DNA of 64,000 bases from an uncultured Chitinophaga sp. (GTDB lineage: Bacteria; Bacteroidota; Bacteroidia; Cytophagales; Cyclobacteriaceae). The stretch spans positions 496,001-560,000 of the forward strand of contig CABHOK010000014.1 in assembly GCA_902168205.1 (NCBI GenBank), read 5' to 3'. Below, piece by piece: positions 45,699-55,323 of the stretch (position 1 is the stretch's first letter; each line of letters begins with the position of its first letter). A model generated the notes under the pieces. That model was not told the origin of the DNA, did no database searches, and was given only the letters and a program-made list of their open reading frames with translations. A program made the position numbers and the translations under genes.

Positions 45699-47072
45699 CT
45701 AACCGAATAGCTCCTGAAAGACTTCGGTTAATTTGCCAAACGACTTTACCTGTATATTAGTCTTCTTCAGGTCTATTGATTTTTGATTGAACTTGGAAAT
45801 ATAGATCTCTTCAAATCCAAGTTTTTCCGATTCTGAAATACGTTGCTCGATCCGGTTGACTGCACGAAGCTCTCCTCCCAGCCCGATCTCTGCTGCAAAA
45901 CATATTTTATCAGACACTGGAATTTCTTCCATGGAGGATATAATGGAAATACAGATTGCGAGATCGATAGCAGGATCTTCTACTTTTATACCGCCCGCCA
46001 TATTTAAAAATACATCTTGCGTACCCATGCGAAAGCCACAACGTTTTTCAAGTACGGCCAGCAACATGTTCAATCGCTTCTGATCAAAACCGGTAGGGGT
46101 GCGTTGTGGCGTACCGTATGATGCCGGGCTCACCAGCGATTGTATCTCGATCAGTAAAGGTCTGTTTCCTTCTATCGTTGCGCCAATGGTAACACCACTC
46201 AGTTGTCCGTCTTTCTGTGAAATTAAAATTTCCGATGGGTTGGTAACTTCACGAAGTCCTGTGCCCAGCATTTCATAAATTCCTATTTCAGAAGTAGAGC
46301 CGAAACGGTTCTTGGTTGTACGCAAAATTCTATAGGCTAAATGTCTGTCGCCTTCAAATTGCAAAACGGTATCGACCATGTGTTCTAATACTTTCGGACC
46401 TGCCAGCATGCCATCTTTAGTAATGTGGCCTATCAGAAAAACAGGGGTCTCTGTTTCTTTGGCAAACTTCATGAGTTCAGCGGCACATTGCCGGACTTGT
46501 CCTATACTTCCCGCAGCGGAATCCATCAGCGGAGAGTATAAAGTTTGTATCGAATCGATAATAACCAATTGGGGTTGCAGCGATTCGATTGCCAGAAATA
46601 TATTCTTGGTATTGGTCTCGGTAAGTATATAAAAACCTTTGGAAGAGTTGCCAAGGCGGTCGGCCCGCATCTTGATTTGTTGCTCACTTTCTTCACCGGA
46701 TACATAGAGTACACGAAGCGATTTCAGTTGTAACCCTACCTGTAACATGAGTGTTGATTTACCGATGCCGGGTTCGCCACCAATCAACACGAGCGAACCG
46801 GGAACAATGCCTCCGCCCAATACGCGGTTCAACTCATCATCTCCGGCATGGATGCGCGCTTCGGCTGTTGCTTCAATTTCAGACAGCGCTTTTGCCTTTA
46901 TTGACTTGGTGCGCGAAGATTCCTGTCGCCACTCATTCTTGTTGCTCTCTTCCTTGGTTACTAATTCTTCAGCAAACGTATTCCATGCACTGCACGATGG
47001 ACACTTGCCAAGCCACTTGGCAGATTCGTACCCGCAGCTCTGACAGAAGTAGGTTGTTTTCGCTTTCGCCAA
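45699..47072 (-). CDS. radA: DNA repair protein RadA
   Basis: 457 residues. N-terminal C4 zinc finger (FCQSCGYESAKWLGKCPSC), RecA-like ATPase with Walker A GGEPGIGKST near 97, the RadA-specific KNRFGSTSEIGIYEM motif near 258, and a C-terminal Lon-protease-like P domain. RadA (Sms) is a DnaB-like helicase that promotes branch migration in recombination. Full length. Its ATG at 47072 is 111 bases from the divergent DUF3857 gene. Confidence 0.96.
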   Translation of the reverse strand: MAKAKTTYFCQSCGYESAKWLGKCPSCSAWNTFAEELVTKEESNKNEWRQESSRTKSIKAKALSEIEATAEARIHAGDDELNRVLGGGIVPGSLVLIGGEPGIGKSTLMLQVGLQLKSLRVLYVSGEESEQQIKMRADRLGNSSKGFYILTETNTKNIFLAIESLQPQLVIIDSIQTLYSPLMDSAAGSIGQVRQCAAELMKFAKETETPVFLIGHITKDGMLAGPKVLEHMVDTVLQFEGDRHLAYRILRTTKNRFGSTSEIGIYEMLGTGLREVTNPSEILISQKDGQLSGVTIGATIEGNRPLLIEIQSLVSPASYGTPQRTPTGFDQKRLNMLLAVLEKRCGFRMGTQDVFLNMAGGIKVEDPAIDLAICISIISSMEEIPVSDKICFAAEIGLGGELRAVNRIEQRISESEKLGFEEIYISKFNQKSIDLKKTNIQVKSFGKLTEVFQELFG

Positions 47073-47183
47073 TTTGAATAAATAGTTAAGTGTTAAACGC
47101 AGCCCGAAGCTGCAAAAAGAATCGATAAAGTTGCACTAATTTTTTTTATACTTACGGAACAAATAAATCTAACTAACCTGCCT

Positions 47184-49133
47184 TTGTTGTTTATGAGAGC
47201 TTTAATGCTTGGCCTCATGGCCACCCTCTCTGTGCATATAGTCTGTGCGCAGAAATCTCCTGTTAAATTTGGCGACATCCCGTTGGAAGACCTGAAGATG
47301 AAGGTCTACGATAAGGATTCATCTGCCGCTGCTGTGATGCTCGTAGATTATGGCGAAGCCTATGTTTCGGTTACCGCCATAAATGCTTCGCTTGTTTTTG
47401 AGCGACACGTTCGTATTAAAATTCTTACGAAAGAAGGTTTGAGTTGGGCCGATGCCGGTATACCCCTATACCATTCGGGTTCTGCCGAAGAACGCGTGAC
47501 AAAACTGAAAGCAACAACTTACAACCTTGAAAATGGTAAAATTGTTGAAACCGACATGTCGAAGGACGGTATCTTCAAAGAGAAGTTTAATCGCAATATC
47601 AACCTTCAGAAATTTACATTGCCGAATGTAAAGGAAGGTTCTGTTATAGAATACTCCTATACCGTTACATCTGAATTTCTTTACAACTTCCCGAACTGGC
47701 AGTTTCAATACGACATCCCGGTTCGCTGGAGTGAGTACTGGGCGATGTTCCCGGAATTTTTCTTCTTCGAAAAGTATATGCAGGGATATATAGCGCCTAC
47801 ATCATACGAAATAAAGAATAAAGCCAATTCTGACTTCCAGATTCAGGCACACCACTGGATATCGAAAGATGTACCAGCCTTTAAAGAAGAACCATTCATG
47901 ACGTGTGAAGATGACTATGTTTCAAAAATCAATCTGGCCTTGTCGCACATCAGTTTTCCTGGTCAGCCGGTAAGAGAAATCATGGGTACATGGTCAAAGC
48001 TCAATACGGTGTTGCTGGAAAGTGAAAGTTTCGGTAAAGCTATTTCCGGATCAAACTTCCTCAAGAAAAAAGTAGAAGAGATCACGACAGGAGTTACGGA
48101 CCCACAACAAAAAGCTGCAGCGATTTTTAGCTACGTACGCAATAACATGGAGTGGGATGGCGTGAAAGACAAGTATACCGATAATCTTAAGAAGGTATTT
48201 GAAAGTAAGAAAGGAACAACTGCAGATATTAATTTGCTATTAGGTGCCATGTTGGATAAAGCAGATCTTCCGGTAGAGATGGTGCTGCTTAGTACCCGTG
48301 ACCACGGTTTTGTTCGCGAGACGTATCCGATGGAAGAACAGTTTAACTATGTGATCTGTACTGTGAAAATTGGAGACAAACGCTTATTGCTTGACGCAAC
48401 AGACAAATATTTACCAATAGGTATACTACCGGAACGATGCCTGAATGGGCAAGGTCTTGTTATATCTAAAATAAATCACGGCTGGATTAGCCTGGATGCG
48501 AAGGCAAAATCTAAGACTGTCGTAAGCAGTGATCTTGTTTTGAAAGAGTCTGGCGAACTAACCGGTAAGGTGAATTATACTTTTGATGGATACGATGCAC
48601 ACCGTGTTCGTAAAGATTACTTTGCAAAAGGCGAGACGGACTATCTGAAAAAATTCCTGGAAGATAAAACGTGGGAAATTCAGAAGAGCGAATTCCAGAA
48701 TCTGAAGGAGATAGATCAAAACGCGAAACAACTTCACGAGCTCATCATCAGCGAACACTGCACACTGGCTGGTAATGTTATATATCTGAACCCCTACGTT
48801 ACTTCACAAGTAAAGGAAAATATATTCAAGCACGAGAAGCGTGAATACCCGGTTGACTTTGGTAGTCCGGCAGACAGAACCTATATGTGTAAAATTGTTT
48901 TACCGGAAGGATATGCGGTAGATGAACTTCCAAAACCAAAAGTCATTGTATTGCCAGGCAACGCAGCCAAATTCAGCTATAACATTTCGCAAACGGGCAA
49001 TGTACTCAACGTAATCAGCATGCTGCAAATCAACAAGGCGCTGTTTTTACAAGATGAATACCCGCACCTCCGTGAGTTCTATAACCAAGTTGTTGCCAAG
49101 CAATCTGAACAGATTGTGTTAAAACGTAAATAA
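47184..49133 (+). CDS. DUF3857 / transglutaminase-like protein, apparently inactive
   Basis: 649 residues. Signal peptide ends VCAQ; DUF3857 domain (about 60-220) then a transglutaminase-like core. The Cys of the active-site GDCK is replaced: the motif is ESKKGTTADINLLLGAML (about residues 340-357), and the His position reads FNYVICTV. The Asp of LLLDATDKYLP remains. This matches a widespread Bacteroidota subfamily that is probably not a protease or transglutaminase. The second member, with an intact Cys and His, follows after 13 bases, so they are co-expressed paralogues. Confidence 0.87.
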   Translation: MLFMRALMLGLMATLSVHIVCAQKSPVKFGDIPLEDLKMKVYDKDSSAAAVMLVDYGEAYVSVTAINASLVFERHVRIKILTKEGLSWADAGIPLYHSGSAEERVTKLKATTYNLENGKIVETDMSKDGIFKEKFNRNINLQKFTLPNVKEGSVIEYSYTVTSEFLYNFPNWQFQYDIPVRWSEYWAMFPEFFFFEKYMQGYIAPTSYEIKNKANSDFQIQAHHWISKDVPAFKEEPFMTCEDDYVSKINLALSHISFPGQPVREIMGTWSKLNTVLLESESFGKAISGSNFLKKKVEEITTGVTDPQQKAAAIFSYVRNNMEWDGVKDKYTDNLKKVFESKKGTTADINLLLGAMLDKADLPVEMVLLSTRDHGFVRETYPMEEQFNYVICTVKIGDKRLLLDATDKYLPIGILPERCLNGQGLVISKINHGWISLDAKAKSKTVVSSDLVLKESGELTGKVNYTFDGYDAHRVRKDYFAKGETDYLKKFLEDKTWEIQKSEFQNLKEIDQNAKQLHELIISEHCTLAGNVIYLNPYVTSQVKENIFKHEKREYPVDFGSPADRTYMCKIVLPEGYAVDELPKPKVIVLPGNAAKFSYNISQTGNVLNVISMLQINKALFLQDEYPHLREFYNQVVAKQSEQIVLKRK

Positions 49134-49146
49134 GAGATATACCTCT

Positions 49147-51057
49147 ATGAAAAGAATTGTATCGTTGCTTTTAGTTCTGTTTTCGTGTGCAGCTGTTTTT
49201 GCCAAAGAAGATCCAAAGTACCCGGTAAGCGCTATACCGGAAGATATGAAGACGGGTATGTATGCCGTTATACGCGAGCAGGAATTGAGATTCGAAATTA
49301 ATTCGGTTAGCAGCTCTACTACGTATTATCGCGTTGTCATTACCATTCTTAACTCCAACGCTAAAAGTTATGGCAAGGAAGTTATCGGTTACGATAAGTT
49401 CAATGTTGTAAAATCATTCAAGGGTGTTGCGTATGATGCTGCCGGTAACGTCATCAAAAAATTAAAGCAAAGTGATATATATGACCAGAGCGCTTTTGAT
49501 GGCTTCTCCCTTTATAGTGATAATCGCTTGAAAAGAGCTGACCTGTCGCAAGGCACATACCCATATACCGTTGAGTTTGAATATGAGACAGAACAAAAGT
49601 GTCTGTTCTTTATACCGGACTTTCGTTTATATGAAGATGACGAGATCTCGATCCAGAAGTCGAAATATACCTTGGCCTATCCCGTTGCTCTGAAACCACG
49701 TTATAAACTTTTTAAAATCCAGGAGCCGAAAACGTTCAGTCTGGATGGAAGAGAAGTACTGGAGTGGAATTTTGAAAACGTTAAACCGGCAAAATTTGAG
49801 CGCTTAAGTCCAGATCTCGATCAGATAATTCCAAACATTTCAACAGCACCACAGGCTTTTGAGTTTGATAATTATGCTGGTAGAATGGACTCGTGGGAAA
49901 ATTTCGGAAAGTGGATAACGCTGCTCAATAAGGATAAAAATGTTTTGCCGGAAGCCACTAAAAAGAAAGTTCAGGAGCTGACAAAGAATGCGGCTACAAC
50001 GGAAGAGAAAGTGCGTATACTTTACGAATATCTTCAGGGTAAAACCCGCTACGTAAGTATTCAGCTTGGTATAGGTGGCTACCAGCCTTTTGCCGCATCG
50101 GTCGTGGAGCAAAACGGTTATGGCGATTGCAAAGCACTTTCAAATTATATGGTATCTATGCTGGATGCTGCAGGTGTGAAAGCAAATTATATACTTATTC
50201 GTGCAGGCGAAGACTCTCCGGATATCGATATAAATTTCCCGAGCTCACAATTCAATCATGCTATTGTAGCAGTTCCTGATAAGAAAGATACGTTGTGGCT
50301 GGAATGTACGAGTCAGACAAACCCATTTGGCTATATGGGAAGCTTTACCGGTGGTCGCCATGCATTGATGATCACCGAGAACGGAGGAAAACTTATCAGA
50401 ACCCCGGTATATACTGCCGACCAAAACACACAATCACGTACAGCAGATGTCTTTGTAGAACTAACCGGAGATGCCAAAGCAAAAGTTAAAACGACCTATC
50501 GCGGTCTTCAATACGAAAACGGTGATCTCAACTTCATTGTGAATGGTAAATATGATGATCAGAAAGAATGGGTGCAGGATAACACCGAAATACCAGCTTT
50601 CGACATCGTGAATTTTAACATGACGAATCATAAAGACAAGATTCCGGCTGCCGTGGTTAACCTTGATCTTACACTGAAGCGTTTTGCAACGGTAAGTGGC
50701 AAACGAATATTTCTGACGCCCAACCTGATGAACCGATCAACCTATATTCCGGAAAAACTGGAATCGCGCAAGACGAACGTAGTGTTACGTACGGCCTATA
50801 CCGATCTTGATACCGTTCGCTATCATTTACCAGAAGGTATATATCCTGAGTTTTTGCCGGAGCCTGCAAAAGTAAAATCGCGCTTTGGTGAGTATGAATC
50901 AACGTTCACAGTTGATCAGGGCAGCCTTCTATACATTCGCAGAGTGCGAATGAACAAAGGCGAGTATCCGGCAGAGACCTACAAAGAGCTCACCGAATTT
51001 TATCGTAACATCAATAAAGCGGACAACACCAAACTGGTGTTTATGAGTAAAACGTAA
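49147..51057 (+). CDS. DUF3857 / transglutaminase-like protein, catalytic residues intact
   Basis: 636 residues. Signal peptide 1-19, DUF3857 domain, then a transglutaminase core with Cys328 in NGYGDCKALSNYMVSML, His371 in SSQFNHAIVAVP and the acidic residue in LWLECTS (Glu386). That gives a plausible Cys-His-acid triad for amide cleavage or crosslinking. Likely periplasmic or outer-membrane, acting on peptides or proteins. Follows its apparently inactive paralogue by 13 bases; the two C-terminal beta domains differ considerably. Confidence 0.87.
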   Translation: MKRIVSLLLVLFSCAAVFAKEDPKYPVSAIPEDMKTGMYAVIREQELRFEINSVSSSTTYYRVVITILNSNAKSYGKEVIGYDKFNVVKSFKGVAYDAAGNVIKKLKQSDIYDQSAFDGFSLYSDNRLKRADLSQGTYPYTVEFEYETEQKCLFFIPDFRLYEDDEISIQKSKYTLAYPVALKPRYKLFKIQEPKTFSLDGREVLEWNFENVKPAKFERLSPDLDQIIPNISTAPQAFEFDNYAGRMDSWENFGKWITLLNKDKNVLPEATKKKVQELTKNAATTEEKVRILYEYLQGKTRYVSIQLGIGGYQPFAASVVEQNGYGDCKALSNYMVSMLDAAGVKANYILIRAGEDSPDIDINFPSSQFNHAIVAVPDKKDTLWLECTSQTNPFGYMGSFTGGRHALMITENGGKLIRTPVYTADQNTQSRTADVFVELTGDAKAKVKTTYRGLQYENGDLNFIVNGKYDDQKEWVQDNTEIPAFDIVNFNMTNHKDKIPAAVVNLDLTLKRFATVSGKRIFLTPNLMNRSTYIPEKLESRKTNVVLRTAYTDLDTVRYHLPEGIYPEFLPEPAKVKSRFGEYESTFTVDQGSLLYIRRVRMNKGEYPAETYKELTEFYRNINKADNTKLVFMSKT

Positions 51058-51060
51058 AGG

Positions 51061-51870
51061 TTATTTACGGATGGGAGCGTTGGCTTCCTTCGCCATTACG
51101 TTATAGACCATCTTATCTGCCAGTCCTGGCAACCACTTATTTAGAAATACTGCAAGCTTACCCTGTGTCGTTAAGACCAGGGTACGTTTGCGTTTAACCG
51201 TAGCGTTGTATATATGTTCGGCACATTCTTCGGCCGTCATCATTTTTTCTTCCTGCCGTGGCGACTCTCCCTGCTGACTTCCGTCTTTTGTTAACGACCG
51301 CTTCCGAATGTTAGAGGCCGTAAATCCAGGACAAGCTGTTAACACATGTACTCCTGTTTTTAAAAGTTCGGTGCGCAATACTTCCAGAAAACCGTTCAGC
51401 GCAAATTTAGACGCAGAATATCCGGTGCGCCCGGGCAAACCGCGAAAGCCGGCAATGGAAGATATACCCACAATCGAGCCGTTGTTCTTGGTGATTTCCG
51501 GAAGGCAATATTTAGTAGCGTATAGCACACCGTAAAAATTGATATCCATTACTTTTTTCACAACAGCTATATCAACTTCTGAAAAGAGTGCGCGCATGGA
51601 GATACCTGCGTTATTGATCAATACATCTATAGTTCCGTAATGTTTGATAGCTTCTTCTGCCATTTTACGGTTGTCTTCCTCCACACTAACATCGGCCTGA
51701 AATGATTGAACAGTAATTCCGTTTTGACGAAGTTCTTCCGTTGCTTTTGCAAGCTCCTCTTTGTTTCGGCCGGTGATAAGAATTTTAGACCCTTCACGTC
51801 CGAATTTTTCAGCCATTGCTTTTCCGATACCGGAAGATCCCCCGGTAATGATGACAACCTTATTTTTCAT
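51061..51870 (-). CDS. Short-chain dehydrogenase/reductase
   Basis: 269 residues. Classical SDR: NAD(P)-binding IITGGSSGIGKAMAEKFG near 6-24, NNAGIS near 87-92, the catalytic Ser-Tyr-Lys in VGISSIAGFRGLPGRTGYSASKFAL (YSASK near 153-157). The substrate is not predictable. The gene is convergent with the DUF3857 gene (3-base gap) and divergent from the acyltransferase gene. Confidence 0.93.
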   Translation of the reverse strand: MKNKVVIITGGSSGIGKAMAEKFGREGSKILITGRNKEELAKATEELRQNGITVQSFQADVSVEEDNRKMAEEAIKHYGTIDVLINNAGISMRALFSEVDIAVVKKVMDINFYGVLYATKYCLPEITKNNGSIVGISSIAGFRGLPGRTGYSASKFALNGFLEVLRTELLKTGVHVLTACPGFTASNIRKRSLTKDGSQQGESPRQEEKMMTAEECAEHIYNATVKRKRTLVLTTQGKLAVFLNKWLPGLADKMVYNVMAKEANAPIRK

Positions 51871-51968
51871 GCTGCAAAATAAAAATTACTGAGCACAATG
51901 AGATATAGCGCCATGAAGAGGAGACTGAATTACTGAATTCTTAACTTGCCACGAGAACTTTACTTTCA

Positions 51969-52823
51969 ATGTTTGTAATCAGTCTATTATCGCGATTACC
52001 TTTTGGTGTACTGTATGCTATTTCTGATTTCCTTTTCTTTATTACCTATCGTGTTGTAGGCTACCGGAGAAAGATGGTACAGAAAAATCTGCGGAATTCT
52101 TTTCCTGATAAAACAGAACAGGAGCTTAAAAAAATTGAAAAGCAATTCTATGTCAACCTGTGTGATTATGGAGTTGAGACACTAAAGCTTTATTCCATTC
52201 GAAAAGAAGAATTAGCCAGGCGAATGCTTTTCAGAGATGTTAGCGCCATTGAAAAGTATAAACAACAAAATCAGTCGGTACTTATTCTTTCATCTCACCA
52301 GTTCAACTGGGAATGGCTGCTTTCTTCCGGTAATTTTAATCTGCCTGTACCTGTTGATTTTGTATACCAGCAACAGAGCAGTGAGTTCTTTAATCGATTC
52401 TCGTTACTGTGCCGTACGCGTTTTGGCGCACATCCTATAAAACGATCGGATGTTGCCCGTGAGCTCATCAGACGAAAAGATATACTTCGCGGCATCGCTA
52501 TTGTAAGCGATCAATATCCCGGACTTAAAAAAGATAAAAAATATCAAACCCGCTTTCTTAATCAGGATACAGTGTTTTTTCTGGGAGCACATCAAATTGC
52601 AGTGCTTACACAATACCCGGTGGTATATGCGCAGGTTCGAAAAATAAAGCGCGGTTATTACGAAGCGTCCTTTGTGAATATAGCGGAGCCTCCTCATGCC
52701 AAAGAAGACTTTACACTGATTGAAAACTATATCAAGGCGGTTGAAAAAATAATCTATGAGAATCCTTCCGGTTGGTTATGGTCGCATAATCGTTGGAAGA
52801 CCCGGCATTTGAAAAAGAACTAG
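51969..52823 (+). CDS. Lysophospholipid / lipid A acyltransferase, LpxL-HtrB type
   Basis: 284 residues. N-terminal membrane segment, then the acyltransferase motif SSHQFNWEWLLS near 105 (HxxxxE, the His-acid pair of the family), and SDQYPG near 180 as the substrate-binding block. Related enzymes add secondary acyl chains to lipid A. The exact acceptor is unproven. A terminator follows. Confidence 0.88.
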   Translation: MFVISLLSRLPFGVLYAISDFLFFITYRVVGYRRKMVQKNLRNSFPDKTEQELKKIEKQFYVNLCDYGVETLKLYSIRKEELARRMLFRDVSAIEKYKQQNQSVLILSSHQFNWEWLLSSGNFNLPVPVDFVYQQQSSEFFNRFSLLCRTRFGAHPIKRSDVARELIRRKDILRGIAIVSDQYPGLKKDKKYQTRFLNQDTVFFLGAHQIAVLTQYPVVYAQVRKIKRGYYEASFVNIAEPPHAKEDFTLIENYIKAVEKIIYENPSGWLWSHNRWKTRHLKKN

Positions 52824-52829
52824 AAAACA

Positions 52830-52862
52830 AAAGGCGATGATTTCTCACCGCCTTTCTTTTTT
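52830..52862 (+). terminator. Terminator of the acyltransferase gene
   Basis: AAAGGCG (52830-52836) with CGCCTTT (52849-52855), stem extended by TGA/TCA after one mismatch, then CTTTTTT. It lies just before the convergent metK end. Confidence 0.75.
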
Positions 52863-52882
52863 ATCAAAGTTTCACAAATGCA

Positions 52883-54139
52883 TTAAGCAAGTTTGAATGC
52901 TTTTTTCACCTGGTCAACGTGATCAAGTTTTTCCCATGGGAACAACTCAACTTTCACTTTCTTCTCGTTAGCCTTACCCTTGTTGAAGATTTTCTCAACA
53001 ACTTTTGATTCGCGACCCATGTGTCCGTAAGCAGCAGTTTCTGCATATATAGGGGTGCGTAGGCTAAAGCGTTGTTCGATAAAGTAAGGACGCATGTCGA
53101 ATATCTTGGCAACACGCTTCGCGATTTCGCCATCGCTTTCTTTTACTTTAGAAGTGCCGTAGGTGTTTACATACAAACCAACCGGTTGAGCAACACCAAT
53201 AGCATAAGCTACCTGTACAAGAACTTCGTCACAAAGACCAGCCGCCACCAGGTTTTTAGCGATGTGGCGTGTAGCATACGCTGCAGAACGATCTACTTTC
53301 GAAGGATCTTTACCAGAGAATGCACCACCACCGTGGGCACCTTTACCGCCATAGGTATCAACAATAATCTTTCGACCAGTCAAACCTGTATCACCGTGTG
53401 GTCCACCGATAACAAATTTACCTGTAGGGTTAATATGATACTTGATGTCATTTCCGAAAAGCTTCTGAACACGCTTCGGAAGTTTTTTAGTAATGCGTGG
53501 GATAACGATGTTGATGATATCATCTTCGATCTTCTTCAACATCTTGGCATCTTTATCGAAGTCATCGTGCTGTGTAGATACTACAATGGTATCGATACGC
53601 TGAGGTTTGTTATCATCGCTATATTCAATTGTAACCTGCGATTTTGCATCCGGGCGCAGGTATGTCATTACTTTACCTTCTTTACGGATGGCAGAAAGTT
53701 CGCGTAATAGCATGTGAGCAAGCTCCAATGGAAGCGGCATGTAGTTGTCGGTTTCATTAGTAGCATAACCGAACATCATACCCTGATCGCCAGCGCCTTG
53801 GTCTTCTTTCTTTCTACGCACAACACCCTGGTTGATATCAGGCGATTGCTCGTGAATAGCCGAGAGTATACCGCAGGAGTTTGCTTCGAACATATACTCG
53901 CTCTTGGTATATCCGATCTTGCGGATTACTTCGCGTGCTATGTCTTGCACATCCAGGTAGGCTTCAGATTTCACCTCGCCAGCCAGTACAACTTGTCCGG
54001 TAGTAACAAGTGTTTCACATGCAACTTTAGAAGATGGATCGTAGGCCAGGAAGTAATCGATAAGAGCATCAGAGATTTGGTCAGCGACTTTGTCGGGATG
54101 GCCTTCGGATACCGACTCAGAGGTGAATAGATAAGGCAT
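52883..54139 (-). CDS. metK: S-adenosylmethionine synthetase
   Basis: 418 residues. N-terminal [19 protein letters not shown] (ATP/Met binding), [12 protein letters not shown] near 117 and the [19 protein letters not shown] loop near 271 complete the MetK signatures. It makes SAM from methionine and ATP, the methyl donor for the methyltransferases encoded at 5731 and 54230. It has a textbook Bacteroidota promoter upstream (54179-54209). Confidence 0.97.
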   Translation of the reverse strand: MPYLFTSESVSEGHPDKVADQISDALIDYFLAYDPSSKVACETLVTTGQVVLAGEVKSEAYLDVQDIAREVIRKIGYTKSEYMFEANSCGILSAIHEQSPDINQGVVRRKKEDQGAGDQGMMFGYATNETDNYMPLPLELAHMLLRELSAIRKEGKVMTYLRPDAKSQVTIEYSDDNKPQRIDTIVVSTQHDDFDKDAKMLKKIEDDIINIVIPRITKKLPKRVQKLFGNDIKYHINPTGKFVIGGPHGDTGLTGRKIIVDTYGGKGAHGGGAFSGKDPSKVDRSAAYATRHIAKNLVAAGLCDEVLVQVAYAIGVAQPVGLYVNTYGTSKVKESDGEIAKRVAKIFDMRPYFIEQRFSLRTPIYAETAAYGHMGRESKVVEKIFNKGKANEKKVKVELFPWEKLDHVDQVKKAFKLA

Positions 54140-54178
54140 ATGAAATTATTTTATTGATTAGTACAAATTTTGCAGCGT

Positions 54179-54209
54179 CAAATTTAGATTGAAAAGTGTA
54201 AACCCCAAA
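54179..54209 (-). promoter_or_regulatory. metK promoter, TTTG-N19-TAAATTTG
   Basis: On the minus strand, TTTG (complement of 54206-54209) is followed by exactly 19 bases and TAAATTTG (complement of 54179-54186), the Bacteroidota -33/-7 consensus without a mismatch. The start codon at 54139 would follow a leader of about 33 bases. Confidence 0.75.
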
Positions 54210-54229
54210 CTCCAGCATTTCAATAGTCT

Positions 54230-54940
54230 TTATTGAGCCAGAAACAAAAACACCGCCGGGCTTTTCGGAAACTCTGTTTTCATCGTCTTCCACTTTTTAA
54301 CCGGCAGTGTCTTTATCCGTTCGTCTGCCCCGGTAACGTTTACCGCTACACATAGCAGTGTATTGTCTTGAAGATTTTTAAGAAGCGTAGTCATAATGGA
54401 ATTATTACGATAAGGTGTTTCAATAAAAATCTGTGTTTGATTTTTGGTGTGTGATTCTTTCTCGAATGTTCTGATAACTGCAGCTGCATCTTTACCATCA
54501 ATCGGCAGGTATCCGTGAAAGGCAAATCGCTGTCCGTTGAGCCCGGAAGCCATTAACGCGAGCAATAATGATGATGGACCCACTAACGGAACCACGTGGA
54601 TGTCATTCTCATGTGCATACTTTACAGCAAGCGCCCCGGGATCTGCCACACCCGGACAACCCGATTCAGAGAGCACACCTATATCCTTTCCTTCAGTTAT
54701 AGGCTGAAAGAACGTTTTGAGACTTTCAGGCTTTGTGTCTTTGTTGAGGACTTCAAACTTCAGCGGTTCGATAGACGGATATACTTTTAAACTACTCAGG
54801 TATCGCCTGGCAGTTCGTACATCTTCTGCTAAAAAATGTTGAATCGAAGGAAGCGCCTCCCGAATATGAGGAGGAATAACAGCGTGCTGTGTTTCTTCTG
54901 CGATTACCGTTGGTATGAGGTATAATTTTCCTGTAGGCAT
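54230..54940 (-). CDS. RsmI-like SAM-dependent methylase, tetrapyrrole-methylase fold
   Basis: 236 residues. Tetrapyrrole-methylase fold: LYLIPTVIAEETQ at the N-terminus, GVLSESGCPGVADPGALAV near 88-106, VVPLVGPSSLLLALMASG near 115 and FIETPYRNNSIMTTLL near 172. It is a divergent relative of RsmI (16S rRNA 2'-O-methylase), smaller than the E. coli enzyme. Substrate not certain. metK lies downstream on the same strand but has its own promoter, so sharing of a transcript is not required. Confidence 0.85.
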   Translation of the reverse strand: MPTGKLYLIPTVIAEETQHAVIPPHIREALPSIQHFLAEDVRTARRYLSSLKVYPSIEPLKFEVLNKDTKPESLKTFFQPITEGKDIGVLSESGCPGVADPGALAVKYAHENDIHVVPLVGPSSLLLALMASGLNGQRFAFHGYLPIDGKDAAAVIRTFEKESHTKNQTQIFIETPYRNNSIMTTLLKNLQDNTLLCVAVNVTGADERIKTLPVKKWKTMKTEFPKSPAVFLFLAQ

Positions 54941-55016
54941 TTACTAAAATGAATTCAGCAAAGAGCTGATGCAAGCAGTTTTAATTCGTGCTAAATTTCG
55001 GCAAGAAAAAGAAGCA

Positions 55017-55229
55017 ATGGGCAAAATGCTTATCATAATTGGTGCAATTTTTATCGTGGCCGGTATACTTGTAACCTATAGCAACAAGATACCGCACCTT
55101 GGAAAGCTGCCAGGTGATATTCGTATTGAACGGGAGAATTTCAGCTTTTATTTTCCTGTTATGACGAGTATACTACTTAGCATCATTGTCTCATTGGTGC
55201 TGTACTTTATCAATCGGTGGAAAAATTAA
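55017..55229 (+). CDS. DUF2905 family small membrane protein
   Basis: 70 residues from ATG at 55017 (MGKMLIIIGAIFIVAG), the usual DUF2905 length; a longer frame to 54969 adds an unlike soluble leader, and a TAAATTTC element (54992-54999) lies between them. Two membrane helices (about 5-22 and 45-64) flank the conserved loop HLGKLPGDIRIERENFSFYFP. Function unknown. Confidence 0.8.
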   Translation: MGKMLIIIGAIFIVAGILVTYSNKIPHLGKLPGDIRIERENFSFYFPVMTSILLSIIVSLVLYFINRWKN

Positions 55230-55323
55230 GCATCTTTCGTACGGTAACATGTCGTTAAGCGTTTAGCTTCTGCAAGCCTTAGTTTATTTAATCAATATTT
55301 ACGAATTTCAGGGTTTAGTTTTT

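Noticed and set aside
53072-53707. Open frames on the plus strand across metK.
   Set aside because: They are antisense to metK and have no family motifs.
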